From: Arthonia radiata
Taxonomy: Eukaryota > Ascomycota > Arthoniomycetes > Arthoniales > Arthoniaceae
Direction: 5' to 3'
Assembly (NCBI GenBank): GCA_002989075.1
Contig: PSQN01000016.1
Span: forward strand, 2,558,336-2,622,335
DNA: 64,000 nucleotides
Within the stretch, counting starts at the first letter, position 1, and every line of letters begins with the position of its first letter. Positions 1 to 13,224 of the stretch are shown one piece after another. The notes below the pieces were generated by a model. The model made no database searches. It was not told where the DNA came from and worked only from the letters and a program-made list of their open reading frames with translations. The translations under genes were made by a program, and so were the position numbers.

Positions 1-3000
1 AAATAAAGTTAATATTTTTTATTTAGTTTCTAATTATTGTATTAGAGATATCTAAAATTGTAAGACAAATTTTTAATTTCTATTAGAGATAATCTTTTAC
101 GGTTAACCGTAGTTAGCTAAGATAATTCTAAAGAACGTATATATTAGTTATTCTAAGTTACTAGCTCTTCTATAGAGTATAAAGTATACGTACTTAATTA
201 GTTTATTGTAAATAACGAGAATAGTATTGTAAGCTACTCTTATTAGTAAGTCCCTAAATAGCGGTAATTTAGTAATAAAGTCTAATAAGATCGTATACTA
301 TAGTCTATTAGATATCTTAAGTAATTGTAATTCGCTATAAGATAAATATTTTAGATATTTTATTCTTACGCATATATTGTATTTTTAGATATAATTCTCG
401 ATGTAGTGTTGGATTTTTGGAATATAATATATTTGAGTAATTTTTTTAATTAGATTGTCTATATTTTTATATTCTTTTGTTAAATTATCGTAAAAGTTGC
501 TAATAATATATCGAATTAGGTTTATTAGAATATATATTTTTTATTAAACTAGAATATTGCTTTTCATCTTCTTAATAGGTTTTAGAGTCGTTTAGAATGT
601 CTAGTATTTAACTATTTAGTTTAATAATAAATTCTGTTGTTATAGCTAATTAATTGTACTTAATTTTATTATTATATTCTTAAAATACAGTATATTCGAT
701 ATATTCTTTGTTATTTAAGTAATTTAGTCTTTAACTTAAAGTATCTACTCTGTCGTTCTTTAAACTCTTTTGATAAATAATAATAAAGTTGTATAAAGCT
801 ATAGTTTTTAATTATTAAACCTATCTTTAGTTAAGTTTCTTTACTATTATAAAATAAGTTAGGTTTTTATAGTCGATATATACTATAATTATATATTGTA
901 CTTCTTTTAAGTAAACTCGCTATATCTTAAATACTGCTATAATAGCTAAAAGCTCTTTATTATAAATATTATAGTTCTACTTTATAAGTAATATTTTTTT
1001 AAGTAAAAAGCTACTAGTTTAAGCTTTCTTTCGTTATTATTTTAACTATATATACTTTAATAATATATTTTAACGCGTTTATATCTATAATAATTAGTAA
1101 GTTAGGGTTAAATATTACTAATACTAGTTTAATCTTAAAAGCTTTTTTAAGCTCTTTAAATATTAATTATTCTTTTTATATCTAAAAGATTTCTATTAAA
1201 TATTTTGTTTATTAAGATAGTGACGCTATAATTTAAGCTAAAGTTAAATATTTATCACTTATAATAGTTAATAAAACTAAAAAACTATTATAGTCATTTT
1301 ATATTCTTTAGTATAGGCTATATTAAGATAGATTAAATCTTTAAATTTTCTATTTAAAGCTTATACTTAGTAATTATAAATCTAAGAAATTTAATAGATT
1401 GTTAGTAAAACTAGATATTCTTAATATTAATTTATAAATTAGTACGTATTAATCTTTTTAATATCTTTTTAATATCTTTTTTATATTCTTTTAGTATATA
1501 GCTATATACTAGAATATCGTTTAAATAAATAGTTATAAATATATCTAGATAGTCGCTAAGTATATTATTAATTAGTTCTTAAAATAATATAGATACGTTT
1601 ATTAGCTTAAAGAGTATAATACAATACTTAAAAAGTTTATATCTTATATAGAAAATAGTTTTCTATTCTTTATCTTTCTTTATATAAATTAAGTTATAGG
1701 CTTTTTATAGGTTAAACTTAGTAAACTATTATATATTATATAATTAGTCTATAATTTTGTTAATATATAGTAACAAATATCGATTTTTAATAGTTATTCT
1801 ATTTAATTATCTATAGTTTATATAAAGTTATAGTTTACTATTCTTTTTTAGTATAAAGAGTATTAAATATTTAGTTAGTAATATTAATTTTTAAATAAAA
1901 CCTTTCTTCAAGTTTTTATTTAAATAATTGCAGAGTATTTAATTTTCTACTTCTAATAAAAAGTATATTAAACCGAATATTAATATTTTATCTATTTATA
2001 AAAATATTGTATAATTTTATAGTTTATACTTTAAAAGAGCTAAGTTTAGCTTAGCTTTCTTAAATAAGTATTAAAATTAATTGTATTTCTCTAGTATTTC
2101 AGTAATTAACTAAGTACTTATTGTTATATAGAGTTATTAGTATACAGTTGTCTTTTATTTATACTTACGTATAGTTAGCTATAAATAAAATACTACAGTA
2201 AACTTCTTTTATAAAACATTTAAATATTAAAGTATAGTAGTACTAATCTGTATAAGTTCTTTATTACGCTTCTTATTTTTATTACTAAAATTAGCTTATA
2301 GAGTATCTATTTTATAGAATAACTCTTATTTAGAGTACTTATACTTAGTAAAGAGAAGTTTTTTAGTTCTATAATCTACTTTTAAGTTATATTGTTGTAA
2401 CTAAGGTAAACTTAGTATTATATAATATTATAAATAATTTTTTCTTAATAGTCTTTTATAGTTATACTTATTAGTAAAGTTTTATAATAAACTCTTTTCT
2501 CTGCTCTTTAAAATTTAAATAATATATAAGATAAATTTTTTTTTATATTTATATTTTATACTCTTTAACGTAGCGTATTAAGATAAAGTTATTTATTACA
2601 TCTAAATTAATTATTATTATAATTTTAATATTTCTATTGTTTATTATTACTTAAGTATATAAGTATATTCTATAGATAGCTAAGCTCGTATAAAGCTAAG
2701 CTTTTAAAAAGTTTAACCGTTAAATAGGTCGGTATTACTATCCTTAAAGTAGTTAACTTAGTCTTTTTTCTATTAATTATATACGTTTTAAAGTATTTTA
2801 GATACTAAAATCTATTATTAATTAATTTACTATAAGAATTCTTATATTAAATATTCTAGTACTACTCTTATTATAATATTTAGTTTATTGTTTATAATCT
2901 TTACTTTAATTATACAACTATTACTAATTATAACTTATTATATTTATATATTGTATATTATTAGTTAAAAGTATTAGTACTAACTATATAATTCTAAACC

Positions 3001-4634
3001 TCTAATAAGATAGTTTATTAGTCGTTATAAATATAATTAAATATATTCTAAGATATTGTTAATATCTTTATTAGCGCTTAACTTTCTATTATAAAAGACT
3101 ATTTAATAAAGTCTCTATATTATTCTCTTTTAATAAGTTAAAGTTTATTCTTTTTAATTAGTATCGTTCTTAAAAAAGAATTCTGTATTATTAAAATCTA
3201 TACTTTTATCTTTAAGTTATTGTCTTATCTATAACGCATTGTAAGTACTATTTTACTTAGTAGTTATAGTCTATTCTTTCTTAAATTCTTTTTAAGTTTC
3301 TAAGTAATATAATCTAGATTGTCTTAGATAAAGTCTAATTTTTATATTAAATCTTATTTTAGAGATATTAGTTTCTTTAGCTACTATTTTAACTTCTGCT
3401 TATTAGATTTATAGGTTTTATAATTATTATTGTAGTAAGCGGTTTAGAATAGTGTTTTATATAGTATAACAGTTTTTAGTATCTATTGCCTTAAAATAGT
3501 ATAGTTAATATTATTCTAGTTTTATAAGTCTTATTGTTTCTACTTTATTTATTGTTTCTTTATTTTCTCTTATAACTTATTGTTAGTATCTTAATTTATA
3601 TATAACTTAAATAAGTTTAGTTTTAGTAAAAGTTCTAAGTTTTAGAGTATATTATAAGATTTTACTAAAGTAGTTATATTAAACTATTATTATAGCGAGC
3701 GGGGTTTTTAAGATCGATTATTGTTATATCTACTTCATTCTATACTATTAAACTATTATTTCTTAGAACAGTATTTCTTAACTTAATACTTTAGTTTCTC
3801 GTAGTATAAGTATAGCTTATTCTTTATTTTATACTCTCTTTTCTAGTTATTTAGTTTTTTTTGAGGCTTTATAAAATTTAACTTTATTAGATTACTTTAG
3901 CCTTATTATATATTTACTCGATTTTTTATTCTATAGAATCTGTTAGTAGAGTTACTCTTCCTTTTTATTTATCTTTTAAAGTTACTATTATCGATCTTCT
4001 TTATTTATTATATAAAGCTATTAAGATTATTAAACTTCTCTTTATATATATAAATTATTTTCTTAATATAGTTCTTAAGCTTTTTATAAAAAGTCTCAAT
4101 AAAGGGTTTTTTATTCTATTCTATTTAATTAGTATATTTTATAAATTTAGTAGTATATCTGCTTATTAGTTCTATTTACTTAAAATTCTAGAGCTTTTAA
4201 GTAGTAACGCGCCTAACTTTAGTCTATTTAAAGATCTTTTAAAGCTTTCTTTAGAAAAAAATAAAGCTAGTAAAGAATTTATTAGTATTCTTACGCCTTT
4301 TTTTCATTAAAGTAAACAGAAAATCGTTAAAATAGTACTTAACTTACTTATAAGTATCTCTATTTATATAAAAGATAGTAAATAGAACTATAGTAGTATC
4401 GTTTAAAAACTAGTTGTTATAAGTTTTAAAGTATATAGCTAAGCGTATTAAAAATAAAGTAACTTTAGAACGTTTACTTAAAAAACTCTTCTTTATTTTA
4501 GTATTAATATTTAATATCTTACTTGTACTAGCTATTCTATTAGCTAACCTATTTATAGCGTTATAGCTATTAGATACTAAAGTAGTAAATATAATTAATC
4601 TACTTTTTTTACTTTTATAACAAGTCTATTAAAA
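1..4634 (-). mobile_element. E1: partial Ty3/gypsy chromovirus (A/B family), internal region
   Basis: The window opens inside the integrase of a minus-strand element. The sequence aligns by eye with E5 from about 19,269 onward. Going right it passes integrase (to about 680), RNase H (about 700-1300), RT (about 1320-2050), protease (about 2560-2700) and gag, whose start codon (ATG changed to ATA) is at 4592-4590. The primer-site sequence lies just left of the LTR at 4635. The 3' end, including the chromodomain, is beyond the window. RIP is severe: CpA and TpG are almost absent and stops are frequent in every frame. The gag-to-protease interval is shorter than in E3 and E5. It is a dead copy. 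Confidence 0.85.
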
Positions 4635-5083
4635 TATAACGACAATTATTAAGAAAACTAAACTAAAACTTACTTATTTTATATACTTATTAACCTTAAT
4701 AGTAAGTATCTTATACACTAATTACTAAAAGATAGAAGAAGTAAGATAGATTATAAAGAATAAGAGAAGCTTAACTAAGTAAATAGAAAATAAAGTACGT
4801 TATCTAAATATAGTTAAAAAACTTATATTTAGATATTAAGTTAATAGACTAAAGTTTATTCTAAGGTTGGCTATTAGTCTAGCTATATAGTTTAAGATAC
4901 AAAGGTATGTTCCTCTATATTCGACGGTTTCGATACTTTCTTTGTCGTATAGTTAGAATTCTATTGCGATATAGCGACGTTACTAACGTCGCTATATCGA
5001 AGTCGTCGGGTATACTGTATAATACTTTAATAAGGCTAGCTATACTTAGCCCTATACTAGTCTAATACAGTAAGATCGTAATA
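4635..5083 (-). repeat. LTR, subfamily B (449 bp), shared by E1 and E2
   Basis: The LTR is bounded by degraded TGTAAC/GTAACA ends (TATAAC and GTAATA after RIP). It carries the subfamily B U3 palindrome at 4967-4999. Left of it is the primer-site side of E1; right of it is the polypurine-tract side of E2, in the same orientation. A single LTR therefore joins two internal regions, as expected after recombination between tandem or nested copies. No target duplication can be assigned. Confidence 0.85.
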
Positions 5084-5934
5084 TAAGGTCTCCTCTTTAA
5101 GGCTAGTCGTCTTCGACGGCCCTAGAGACATTAAAACCTTGTTGTTTTTCTATAGTAAATCTAGTTCTGTAAGTCGTTATACCTAAAGTTAAGAAAGTTC
5201 CTAACGCTAATAAAGCGCTCAAGATTAATACTGTTCTTACTAAAGTCTATAGTTAAGAGATATCTCTATGTTTCTGCTACGCTTATCTAGATAAGAAGTG
5301 TATTCTAAAGTTTGGGAAGGTATTGTGTTTTATGTATACTTATAATAAGAAGTTGTATAACGTTCGCCCGTCGTTAGAGAATAGTTAGTTTCTATTCTAC
5401 GTCTGTTTTTTAGTATAAGTCTAACTTATTTTAGCTTAGAGTATTCGTTCTTAGTACTTATAAGTATTAGATGCCCTTTAGAGGTAACATAAGCGTTTAG
5501 CGGAAGAGAAGGAAGTCGTTTGTACAGCGAAAAAGTAGCGTAAAGTTATTAAAGCGGCGGTTATAGATTTAAAGAAAGAGCTCGAAAGGTTGCGTATCTA
5601 GGTACAGAACAAAATAGATTAGAATAATATATTGTTTAAGGAAGAATAGCTAGTAGCTATATTTAATAGTAATATTGTAGATATACTAAGTAGCTTAAGT
5701 ATAAATTTTTGTAACAATCTGTTTCTAAAGTTAGATAGTAGGCTACTAATATAGTAGGCTAGTTCGTTTATAAGTAACCTAGATACCGGCGAGGCGCACT
5801 AGATAGTAGATTAGAGTATTAGTACTGCTACGACCGACTAATATTCTAGTTCTAATATCGTTAAATAGTATCTTTATAGTTAGTTAGGTTTTATTCCGGT
5901 TTCTATTAATTTTTGTATTTGAAATATTCTTTTT
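5084..5934 (-). mobile_element. E2: 3' end fragment of a subfamily B chromovirus
   Basis: This begins with the complement of a polypurine tract next to the LTR and runs back through the antisense gene (5179-5754) into the chromodomain end of pol. It stops abruptly at 5934 against the 5' LTR of E3. The last bases align with E5 near 18,605, so the rest of this copy is missing from the window or deleted. Confidence 0.8.
5179..5754 (+). pseudogene. Antisense accessory ORF, subfamily B (zinc-cluster-like plus coiled coil)
   Basis: One frame of 576 nt runs on the strand opposite to gag-pol, from an ATA (probable former ATG) to TAG. Internal stops are all TAA or TAG. Cysteines remain at codons 31, 41 and 50. 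Codons 34, 53 and 60, which are Cys in the subfamily A copy, are TAT (Tyr) here, a TGT-to-TAT change of the RIP type. The resulting pattern C-X2-C-X6-C-X8-C-X2-C-X6-C fits the Zn2Cys6 consensus. Codons from about 105 to 165 are rich in Lys, Glu, Leu and Val with heptad-like spacing, suggesting a coiled coil. Length and cysteine positions match the E5 copy although the rest of the protein differs strongly. The function is unknown; a DNA-binding regulator is my inference. Confidence 0.65.
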
Positions 5935-6385
5935 TGTTACGATCTTACTATATTGAGCTAGTACAAGGCTGAGCGCAGCTAGCCTTATTAGAGCATTATA
6001 CAGTATACCCGATAACTCCGATATAGCGACGTTAGCAACGTCGCTATATCGCAATAGGATTCCAACTACGCAATAAAGAAAGTGTCGGGACCGTCGAACA
6101 TAGAGAAACATATCTATATACCTTAGACTATATAGCTAGACTAATAGTTAACCTTAGAATAAACTTTAGTTTATTAACTTAATATCTAAATATAAGTTTC
6201 TTAACTATATTTAAATAACGTACTTTACCTTTTATCTACTTTAGTTAAGCCTCTTTTTACCTTTAGTAATCTATTTTACCTCTCCTACCTTTTAGTTTCT
6301 AGCACACAAGATACTGTCTACTAAGGTTAATAAGTACACAAGATAAGTAAGCCTTAGTTTGGTTCTTCTAGCGACCGGCGTTATA
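5935..6385 (+). repeat. E3 5' LTR, subfamily B
   Basis: It starts TGTTACGATC and ends GTTATA (from GTTACA). U3 contains the perfect 33-bp palindrome at 6019-6051. The downstream part, from the TATA-like motif near 6128 to the end, matches the subfamily A LTRs closely, whereas the upstream U3 does not. The primer site (RIP-altered) follows at about 6388-6397. Confidence 0.9.
6019..6051. promoter_or_regulatory. 33-bp palindrome in the subfamily B U3
   Basis: Two 15-base arms, CGATATAGCGACGTT and its exact reverse complement, surround a 3-base spacer. Copies of the same palindrome lie at 4967-4999, 12858-12890, 36373-36405 and 37957-37989, the last three with a few transitions. It sits about 110 bp upstream of the TATA-like motif, so it is placed like an upstream regulatory site; it could instead form a hairpin in RNA or DNA. 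It is absent from subfamily A. Confidence 0.75.
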
Positions 6386-6427
6386 CTTTAATAGACTTGC
6401 TACGAAAGTAGAGAAAGCAGATTAATT

Positions 6428-9400
6428 ATGTCTACTACTTTGATACCCAATAGCCGCAACGCTATAGATAGATTAGCCAATAGAATAGCTAGTACGAGTA
6501 AGATATTAAACGTTAATACTAAGATAGAAAAAAGCTTCTTAGATAAACGTTCTAAAGTTACTTTATTCTTAATACGTCTAGTTATGTACTTTAGAACTTA
6601 TAAAGACTAGTTTCCGAACAACACTACTATAGTTCTATTTACTATCTTTTATATAGATAGAGATGCTTACAAGTAGGTTAAGTACTACCTCGACAATTTC
6701 TTATTTATCCTAATAAAGAGTAGGCGCGAGGACACCGATAAGTTCTTCGCTAGCTTTACCTTCTTTTAGAAGAAGCTTTATAAAATCTTTAGATAAACTA
6801 ACGCTAGACGCGTCGCTACTAGGAAGCTTAGAAACCTTAAGCAAATAGAACCAGCAAGCAGGTACGCCGCCGAATTTATATAGTATACTAATTAAATAAG
6901 ATAGAACAAGAAACTCCTAATCAAGACCTTTTATAAAGAACTTAAGAATTATATTAAGAAAATAATCTATATTCGTAAAGAGAAGTTTAATAATCTCGAT
7001 AACTTTATATAACAAGCAAAGAAGATCGACGACAGTAACTTTAAAAGATAAATAGAAAAGAAGGGTAACCCTACTAATAGGTTCTATAGAATAAAGAATC
7101 GAGCAAACTTACGATAAGACCGAGGCGATCTAATAGAGTTAGATTTTACTAGGCCTTAAGGGAAACTAAACAACTAGAAATAAGAACATAGAATAAAGAA
7201 TAAGCTATACTTATATTATAGAAAACTAGGGCATTAAGTTAAAGAATACTGTTCTAAGGAATAACAGTTTAACAGTACTAAAAAGAACGGGCACAATAAT
7301 TAACCTTAGAAACCCCGCTTCCTACGACAATAGTTCAATATAACCCTTTAGATACAGAAATACTACAGTCGCAATAAGGCAATAGAATTACTAGTAGCCT
7401 TCTCCGACCGCTGGTATATAAACTTAACTAAGAACCGTCTTCTTTATACGTTTAGACTTCTACCTAGAATCTACTAGAACTAGTATAAGTATATTACTAG
7501 ACTTATTAAGGAGTAGAAGGATACCTACTAGAACGCCTTCTGTAACTAGAACAATACTTACTAGGCTACTTCTAAGGGAAAGTACAACGAACTAAACTTA
7601 TTCGATTTACATAAAAACTGGGATATAGATAGTAAGTTATAAGAAGAAATAAAGGAACGACAAATAAAATAGGAACAATAAAACCTATAAGACTAAAACA
7701 ACATTAACCGCACTATTCCGAGGTATTAGATATAGAGTACCGTTATACTATACAATATACTATCTTAAACCGCGTACTACAATAATAATTGTACGATCTA
7801 CAAATCCGATAAACTAGGGTCAGAATAATAGCTAAAGAAACTAATATCTCTAAAACAAGGTTTGATACAAGAACTAAACCTTATCTAAGGACAACTTAGG
7901 TTACCTTACCTAGAAACCTAAGAGGAATCTAAGAAAGAATAGACCGTAGAAGCTAAGCAAGATAGCAGCTACGATACGTTATAGATAAGATAACGACTTA
8001 AAGACAAAAATATAGATTCTAATAGTACAGAATTCTCGCTCGAGGACGATACTAACTAAAAAGAGCAAACCTTAATTCGTTGGGAAGGAATAATATAGAG
8101 ACTTTGTTAGTTGGCCTTCTACAATAGAAAGTTAAGCGCTAATAGAGACATTAACAATATTCTAAAATGTATTTACTTACGCCTATAACGACTAGTAGAC
8201 TACTTTATTAGGGAGCTAGAATTGTATAGTTAGTACTAATATCTTTAACTAACAATATATAACCTATAGATACGATAAGTTTTAACTAGTAATAGTTGTA
8301 TAATTAAAGCAGAGATCGTAAATAACAAACTAGACGTTATAATAAAAGTAGTACTAGGACACTCTATACAGGCATTCTTATAGCAAATTAACCAACAATA
8401 GGTTTTAGTACTTAAAATACTCTAGAACGTATACAATTAACAGAAAAAAGACTAGACCGACTACTTTAAGGGCAGTAGTACCGACCTATCTAACGGTTAG
8501 ACCCTTTAGAAGTCTAGCTCTACGCGAGCTTAGCTGCCTATAGAATATATCTGTATACTTAAACAACAATAAACTATAAAAACGTTAAAATTATAATTAA
8601 TTTAGACGCAATAGGTAACTTTATTTTAATACGCTGCGTTAAGGAGTACTAAATATAAATACAAAAGAAGAAATTACTCTACGTACTGTCTAGATTTTAA
8701 GGGGTAGAGGAAAGAGTCGACTATAAGACTTTACTAATAGGTATAATACTTAGGGACTATTAGAAAGAAATTACTTATAATATCGTAGATATTAATTAGT
8801 ACTATGCTATACTAGATATACCTTAGTTACAACAATATAACCTAGAAGTAGATTAAAGAACTAAGAAACTCCTCTTTACTAGGTATAAGTACTCTAAATA
8901 AGAGTCGTTCTACAGAATAGATACTCTACAAGCTATTTTTAGTAGTAAGGATAAGGAGTACGATAAGGAACTTACGCGGGTTAGTACTACTATACTTCGA
9001 TATTTAGACATTCTACGAGAGAAGTCTAACGTAGTATCTCGTCTATAGTTAGCTATACGTAAGTATAAACAAGAGACAACTGTACGCTAACGATTCTATA
9101 CAACGACAAGTACTTAGTTAATTACTAAGATACCTAAGAAATACAATTAATTCTAATACCTGTTTAAAGAAGCTAAGCCAAACTTAGCTCTTTTAGAATA
9201 TAAACCGTAAAATTATATAATACCTTTATAAGAAGGCAAGACGCTAATATTTGATCTAATATACTCTCTATTAGAAGTAGAAAATTAAGTACTCTGCGAT
9301 TATCTTAATAAGAACCTTAAGAAAAGATTTATCTAAAAATTAATATTACTAGCCGAATACCCGATACTCTTTATACTAAAGAAGAATAGCAAACTACGAC

Positions 9401-12195
9401 TTTATATAGATTATAGACAACTAAACAGAGTAACTATCAAAAATCGATACCCTTTACTATATATTAACAAAATAATAGACCAATTGTATAATATATAATA
9501 GTTTACTAAGTTTAACCTACAAGGAGTATACAACCTAATTTGTATAAAGAAAGGCGAGAAATAGAAAACAGCCTTCTATACCAGATATAGACTTTTTAAG
9601 TATTGCGTTATATCCTTTAGGCTAATAAACGTACCAGCATTATTTTAGAAACTAATTAACAATATACTTAGCGATTATCTAAATATATTTATAACTGCTT
9701 ATTTAAACGATATTCTAGTATACAGCCGTATACTAAAAGAACATAAGAAATATATTAAGAAGGTATTAGAAAGAATAGTGTGTATCGATTTATAAATCGA
9801 TATCGAGAAAACTTAGTTTTATCAACAATCTATCGAATTTCTTAGATTTATAATTACTGAGTACAGTCTTCAAATAAAAGATTTAAAGATCTAATCCGTT
9901 CTAACTTAGCCTATACTAAAGAATATAAAATAATTATAATAGTTTCTTAGTTTTGCTAACTACTACAAACGATAGATATCCAACTTTGGCCGAATTACAG
10001 CACCGCTGTCTTAACAAATAAAACAATCAATAGGATTCTTTTAAACGTAAAAAGAACAATCAGTATTTAAAGAGCTTAAAGAAGCTTTTAAAATTGAACC
10101 CGTACTAGCAATATTCGACCCTAACTTACCGATTATTATAGAAACAGATGCGTTGGACTATATAATTAGAGCATATATAAGTTAAAACAATAAAGAAGGG
10201 AAGCTTAGACCAGTAGCTTTCTACTTAAAAAAAATATTATTTATAGAACAGAACTACGATATTTACGACAAAGAGCTTTTAGCTATTATAGCAGCATTCA
10301 AAATATAGCGAGCTTACCTAGAAAGAGCAAACTATACGATTATAGTATATATAAACTATAAGAATCTAACTTATTTTACAACAATAAAGAAACTTAACTG
10401 CAGACAAGTTAGATAGTTAGAAACTATAGCTCTATACAACTTTATTATTATCTACAAGAAAGGTTTTAAGAACGATAGAGCCGACGCTCTAAGCTAACGA
10501 CTAGATTACCTTAATAATAAGAAACACGTCGAGCATACAATATTCTAAGAACACAATAATAAGATTAGATACAATTAATTAGCTATAACAATTAAGTTTG
10601 TTATTAAACTAGACGGCTGAATCCTAAATATTCTAAACGACTCTAAAATCTACCAAGAAAACGAGAAACGACATCTAGAATTAACTAAGAACAACAAGAG
10701 ATATTATAAATTCTAAGGCAAAATTTACGTTCCGAGGAATCTAATTTAAAATATTATTAGTAACTTCTATAATAACCCAACTAAAGGACATAAAGGCATC
10801 GACAATACTATAAAAAAGATTACAAGAATCTACTATATACTAAGGATTCGACACTATATTAAAAATTATATCTAAGAATACGATATATACGCAAGAACTA
10901 AGTACCCGAGGTATTTACTATATAGTAAACTACAATTACTAGAGATATTTAAGAGACTATAGTATATAGTCTTACTAGACTTTATTACTAAGTTACTAAC
11001 CTTTAAGGACCTACTTACAGAAGTAGCTTACGACGCTATTCTAGTTATATACAACAAACTAACAAAGTACGCGTACTTCGTATCTTACAAGAAAGTAAGC
11101 AACTTAGAACAGTTAGTATATACGTTCCTTCGAATTATCTTAGTAAACTATAGCTAACCTTAAAGAATTGTCTTAGATAGAGACCAGAAGTTTGTCTTAC
11201 GATTCTAAATATCTCTAATACAATAGCTAGAGACAAAACAAAAAATATTAACATTATTCTATTTATAAACGTACGGACAGATAGAATAAACAAATTAAAC
11301 ACTAGAACAGTATCTCTAGGCATACATTAACTACTAGTAGAACGACTAAATATAGTTATTACTAGTAGCGTAAGCAGCGTACAACGATACAAAGAACAAT
11401 ATAATTAAGATAACTCTATTCTACGCCTTATATAGCTATTACCTTCTTTAGAGAAGACAACTATAAACTACTATAGAGAATAAATTAGCTATACGAATAG
11501 CTACGAACATAAAATACCTGCACCAGTAGTTGAAGTCTAACAGCGAGTTTATTACAGAACAAACAAAAAAGTAGTATAACAAGTTAAGAACGACCCTAAA
11601 CACAGGCATAAAAGAGGAGAGAAGAGCTTACTTACTTATAAGAAACTTAAAAACTATTAGATTAAGCAAAAAACTTAACTATATTAAGATAGAACCGTTT
11701 AAAATCTTACAGTAATTAAGATTCGTAACATTTAAACTTAAACTTCTAAAGACAATAAGAATATATCTTATATTCTATATAGCGCTATTAAAACTAGTCT
11801 ACTTTCGAGAAGCAGAACGATCTAACCTAAAAATTCTTTCTAACAATTAAGAACTTAAGTATAAGGTTAAAACAATTTAAGCCTATAGACAATATTAAGG
11901 CAAACGACAGTATCTTATAAAGTAGAAAGGATATTTCGAGCACAAAAATTAATAGGAACTAGAATAAAACCTAATTAACTATAAAAATACTATTCAATAA
12001 TATTAGGACTAAAATATTAGTCGGTTATAGTAGTACTAACACTCTAATCTACTACCTAGTATATCTTACCGGTACCTAGGTTATTTATAAATAAACTAGC
12101 TTACTATATTAGTAGCCTATTATCTAACTTTAAAAACAGATTATTACGAAAATCTATACTTAAGCTACTTAGTATATCTATAATATTACTATTAA
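6428..12195 (+). pseudogene. E3 gag-pol (RIP-inactivated)
   Basis: Gag begins at an intact ATG with about 60 open codons to 6610. The zinc knuckle (CX2CX4HX4C, partly mutated) is at 7202-7260. Protease (Asp-Ser-Gly-Ala type, mutated) is at about 8599 in the frame offset by -1 from gag. RT motif is at 9700, RNase H about 10,100-10,500, the integrase zinc domain and core about 10,560-11,650, and a chromodomain about 11,850-12,010. Pol probably ends at the TAA at 12193-12195, overlapping the antisense gene by 92 nt. Dozens of TAA/TAG codons make it nonfunctional. Confidence 0.85.
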
Positions 12196-12678
12196 ATATA
12201 GCCGCCAGCTATTCTTCTTTAAATAATATATTATTCTAATTTATTTTGTTCTACGCCTAAATACGCAACCTTTTAAGCTCCTTCTTTAAATCTATAACTA
12301 CCGCTTTAACAACTCTACGCTATCTTTTCGCCGTACGAACAAATTTCTTCTCTTTCGCTAAACGCTTACGTTGCCTCTAGAGGGCATTTAATACCTATAA
12401 GTACTAAGAATAGATACTCTAAGCTAAAATAAGTTAGACTTATATTAAAAGTAGACGTAGAATAGAAACTAACTATTCTCTAACGACGAGCGAACGTTAC
12501 ACAACTTCTTATTATAAGTATACATAAAATACGATACCTTTCTAGACTTTAGAATATACTTCTTACTTAGATAAGCGTAGTAGAAATATAGAGGCATTTC
12601 TTAACTATAGACTTTAATAAAGATAATATTAATCTTAAGCGCTCTATTAGTGTTAAAAACTTTCTTAACTTTAGGTAT
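12104..12678 (-). pseudogene. E3 antisense accessory ORF, subfamily B
   Basis: This is the same frame as at 5179-5754, in the opposite orientation to E3 gag-pol. It is 575 nt rather than 576, because a run of T in the middle is one base shorter than in E2. Zinc-cluster cysteines are further eroded by Cys-to-Tyr changes, and several TAG/TAA stops interrupt it. Its start lies about 95 bp from the 3' LTR, so any promoter would have to lie in or near the LTR U3, read antisense. Confidence 0.6.
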
Positions 12679-12773
12679 AACGACTTATAGAACTAGATCT
12701 ACTATAAAGAGACAACAAGGTTTTAATGTCTCTAGGGCCGTTAAGGATAACTAACTTTAAAGAGAAGATCTTA

Positions 12774-13224
12774 TATTACAATCTTACTATATTGGGCTAA
12801 TACAAGGCTAAGCGTAGCTAGTCTTATTAGAGTATTATATAGTATACTCAACGACTCTAATATAGCGACGTTAGCAACGTTGCTATATCGTAATAGAATT
12901 CTAATTACGCGATAAAGAAAGTATTGGGACCGTTAGATATAAAGAAATATACCTATATACCTTAAACTATATAGCTAAACTAATAGCTAACCTTAGAATA
13001 AACTTTAGTCTATTAACTTAATATTTAAATATAAGTTTCTTAACTATATTTAAGTAACGTACTTTACCTTCTATCTACTTTAGTTAAGCCTCTCTTTACC
13101 TTTAGTAATCTATTTCGCCTCTCCTATCTTTTAGTCTCTAGCATACAAAACACTCTCTATTAAGGTCGATAAGCACACAAGGTAAGTAAGCCTTAGTTCG
13201 GTTCTCCCAGCGACCGACGTTACA
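12774..13224 (+). repeat. E3 3' LTR, subfamily B
   Basis: At 451 bp it is the same length as the 5' LTR, starting TATTACAATC (from TGTTACGATC) and ending GTTACA. A degraded polypurine tract (AAAGAGAAGATC) lies just upstream. The U3 palindrome at 12858-12890 has three transitions. Confidence 0.9.

Larger units (their letters stand above)
5935..13224 (+). mobile_element. E3: full-length subfamily B Ty3/gypsy chromovirus
   Basis: Two 451-bp LTRs (5935-6385, 12774-13224) flank gag, pol and an antisense gene; the total is 7290 bp. RT retains Tyr-Leu-Asn-Asp at 9700 in place of YxDD (Asp to Asn by a G-to-A change). The flanks are TTTTT on the left and ATTAT on the right, so there is no target duplication. 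The two flanking host pieces align to positions about 960 bp apart in E5 (18,605 and 19,567). This copy therefore did not simply insert into one intact host: recombination or a deletion must have followed. RIP is heavy and no long frame survives. Confidence 0.9.
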
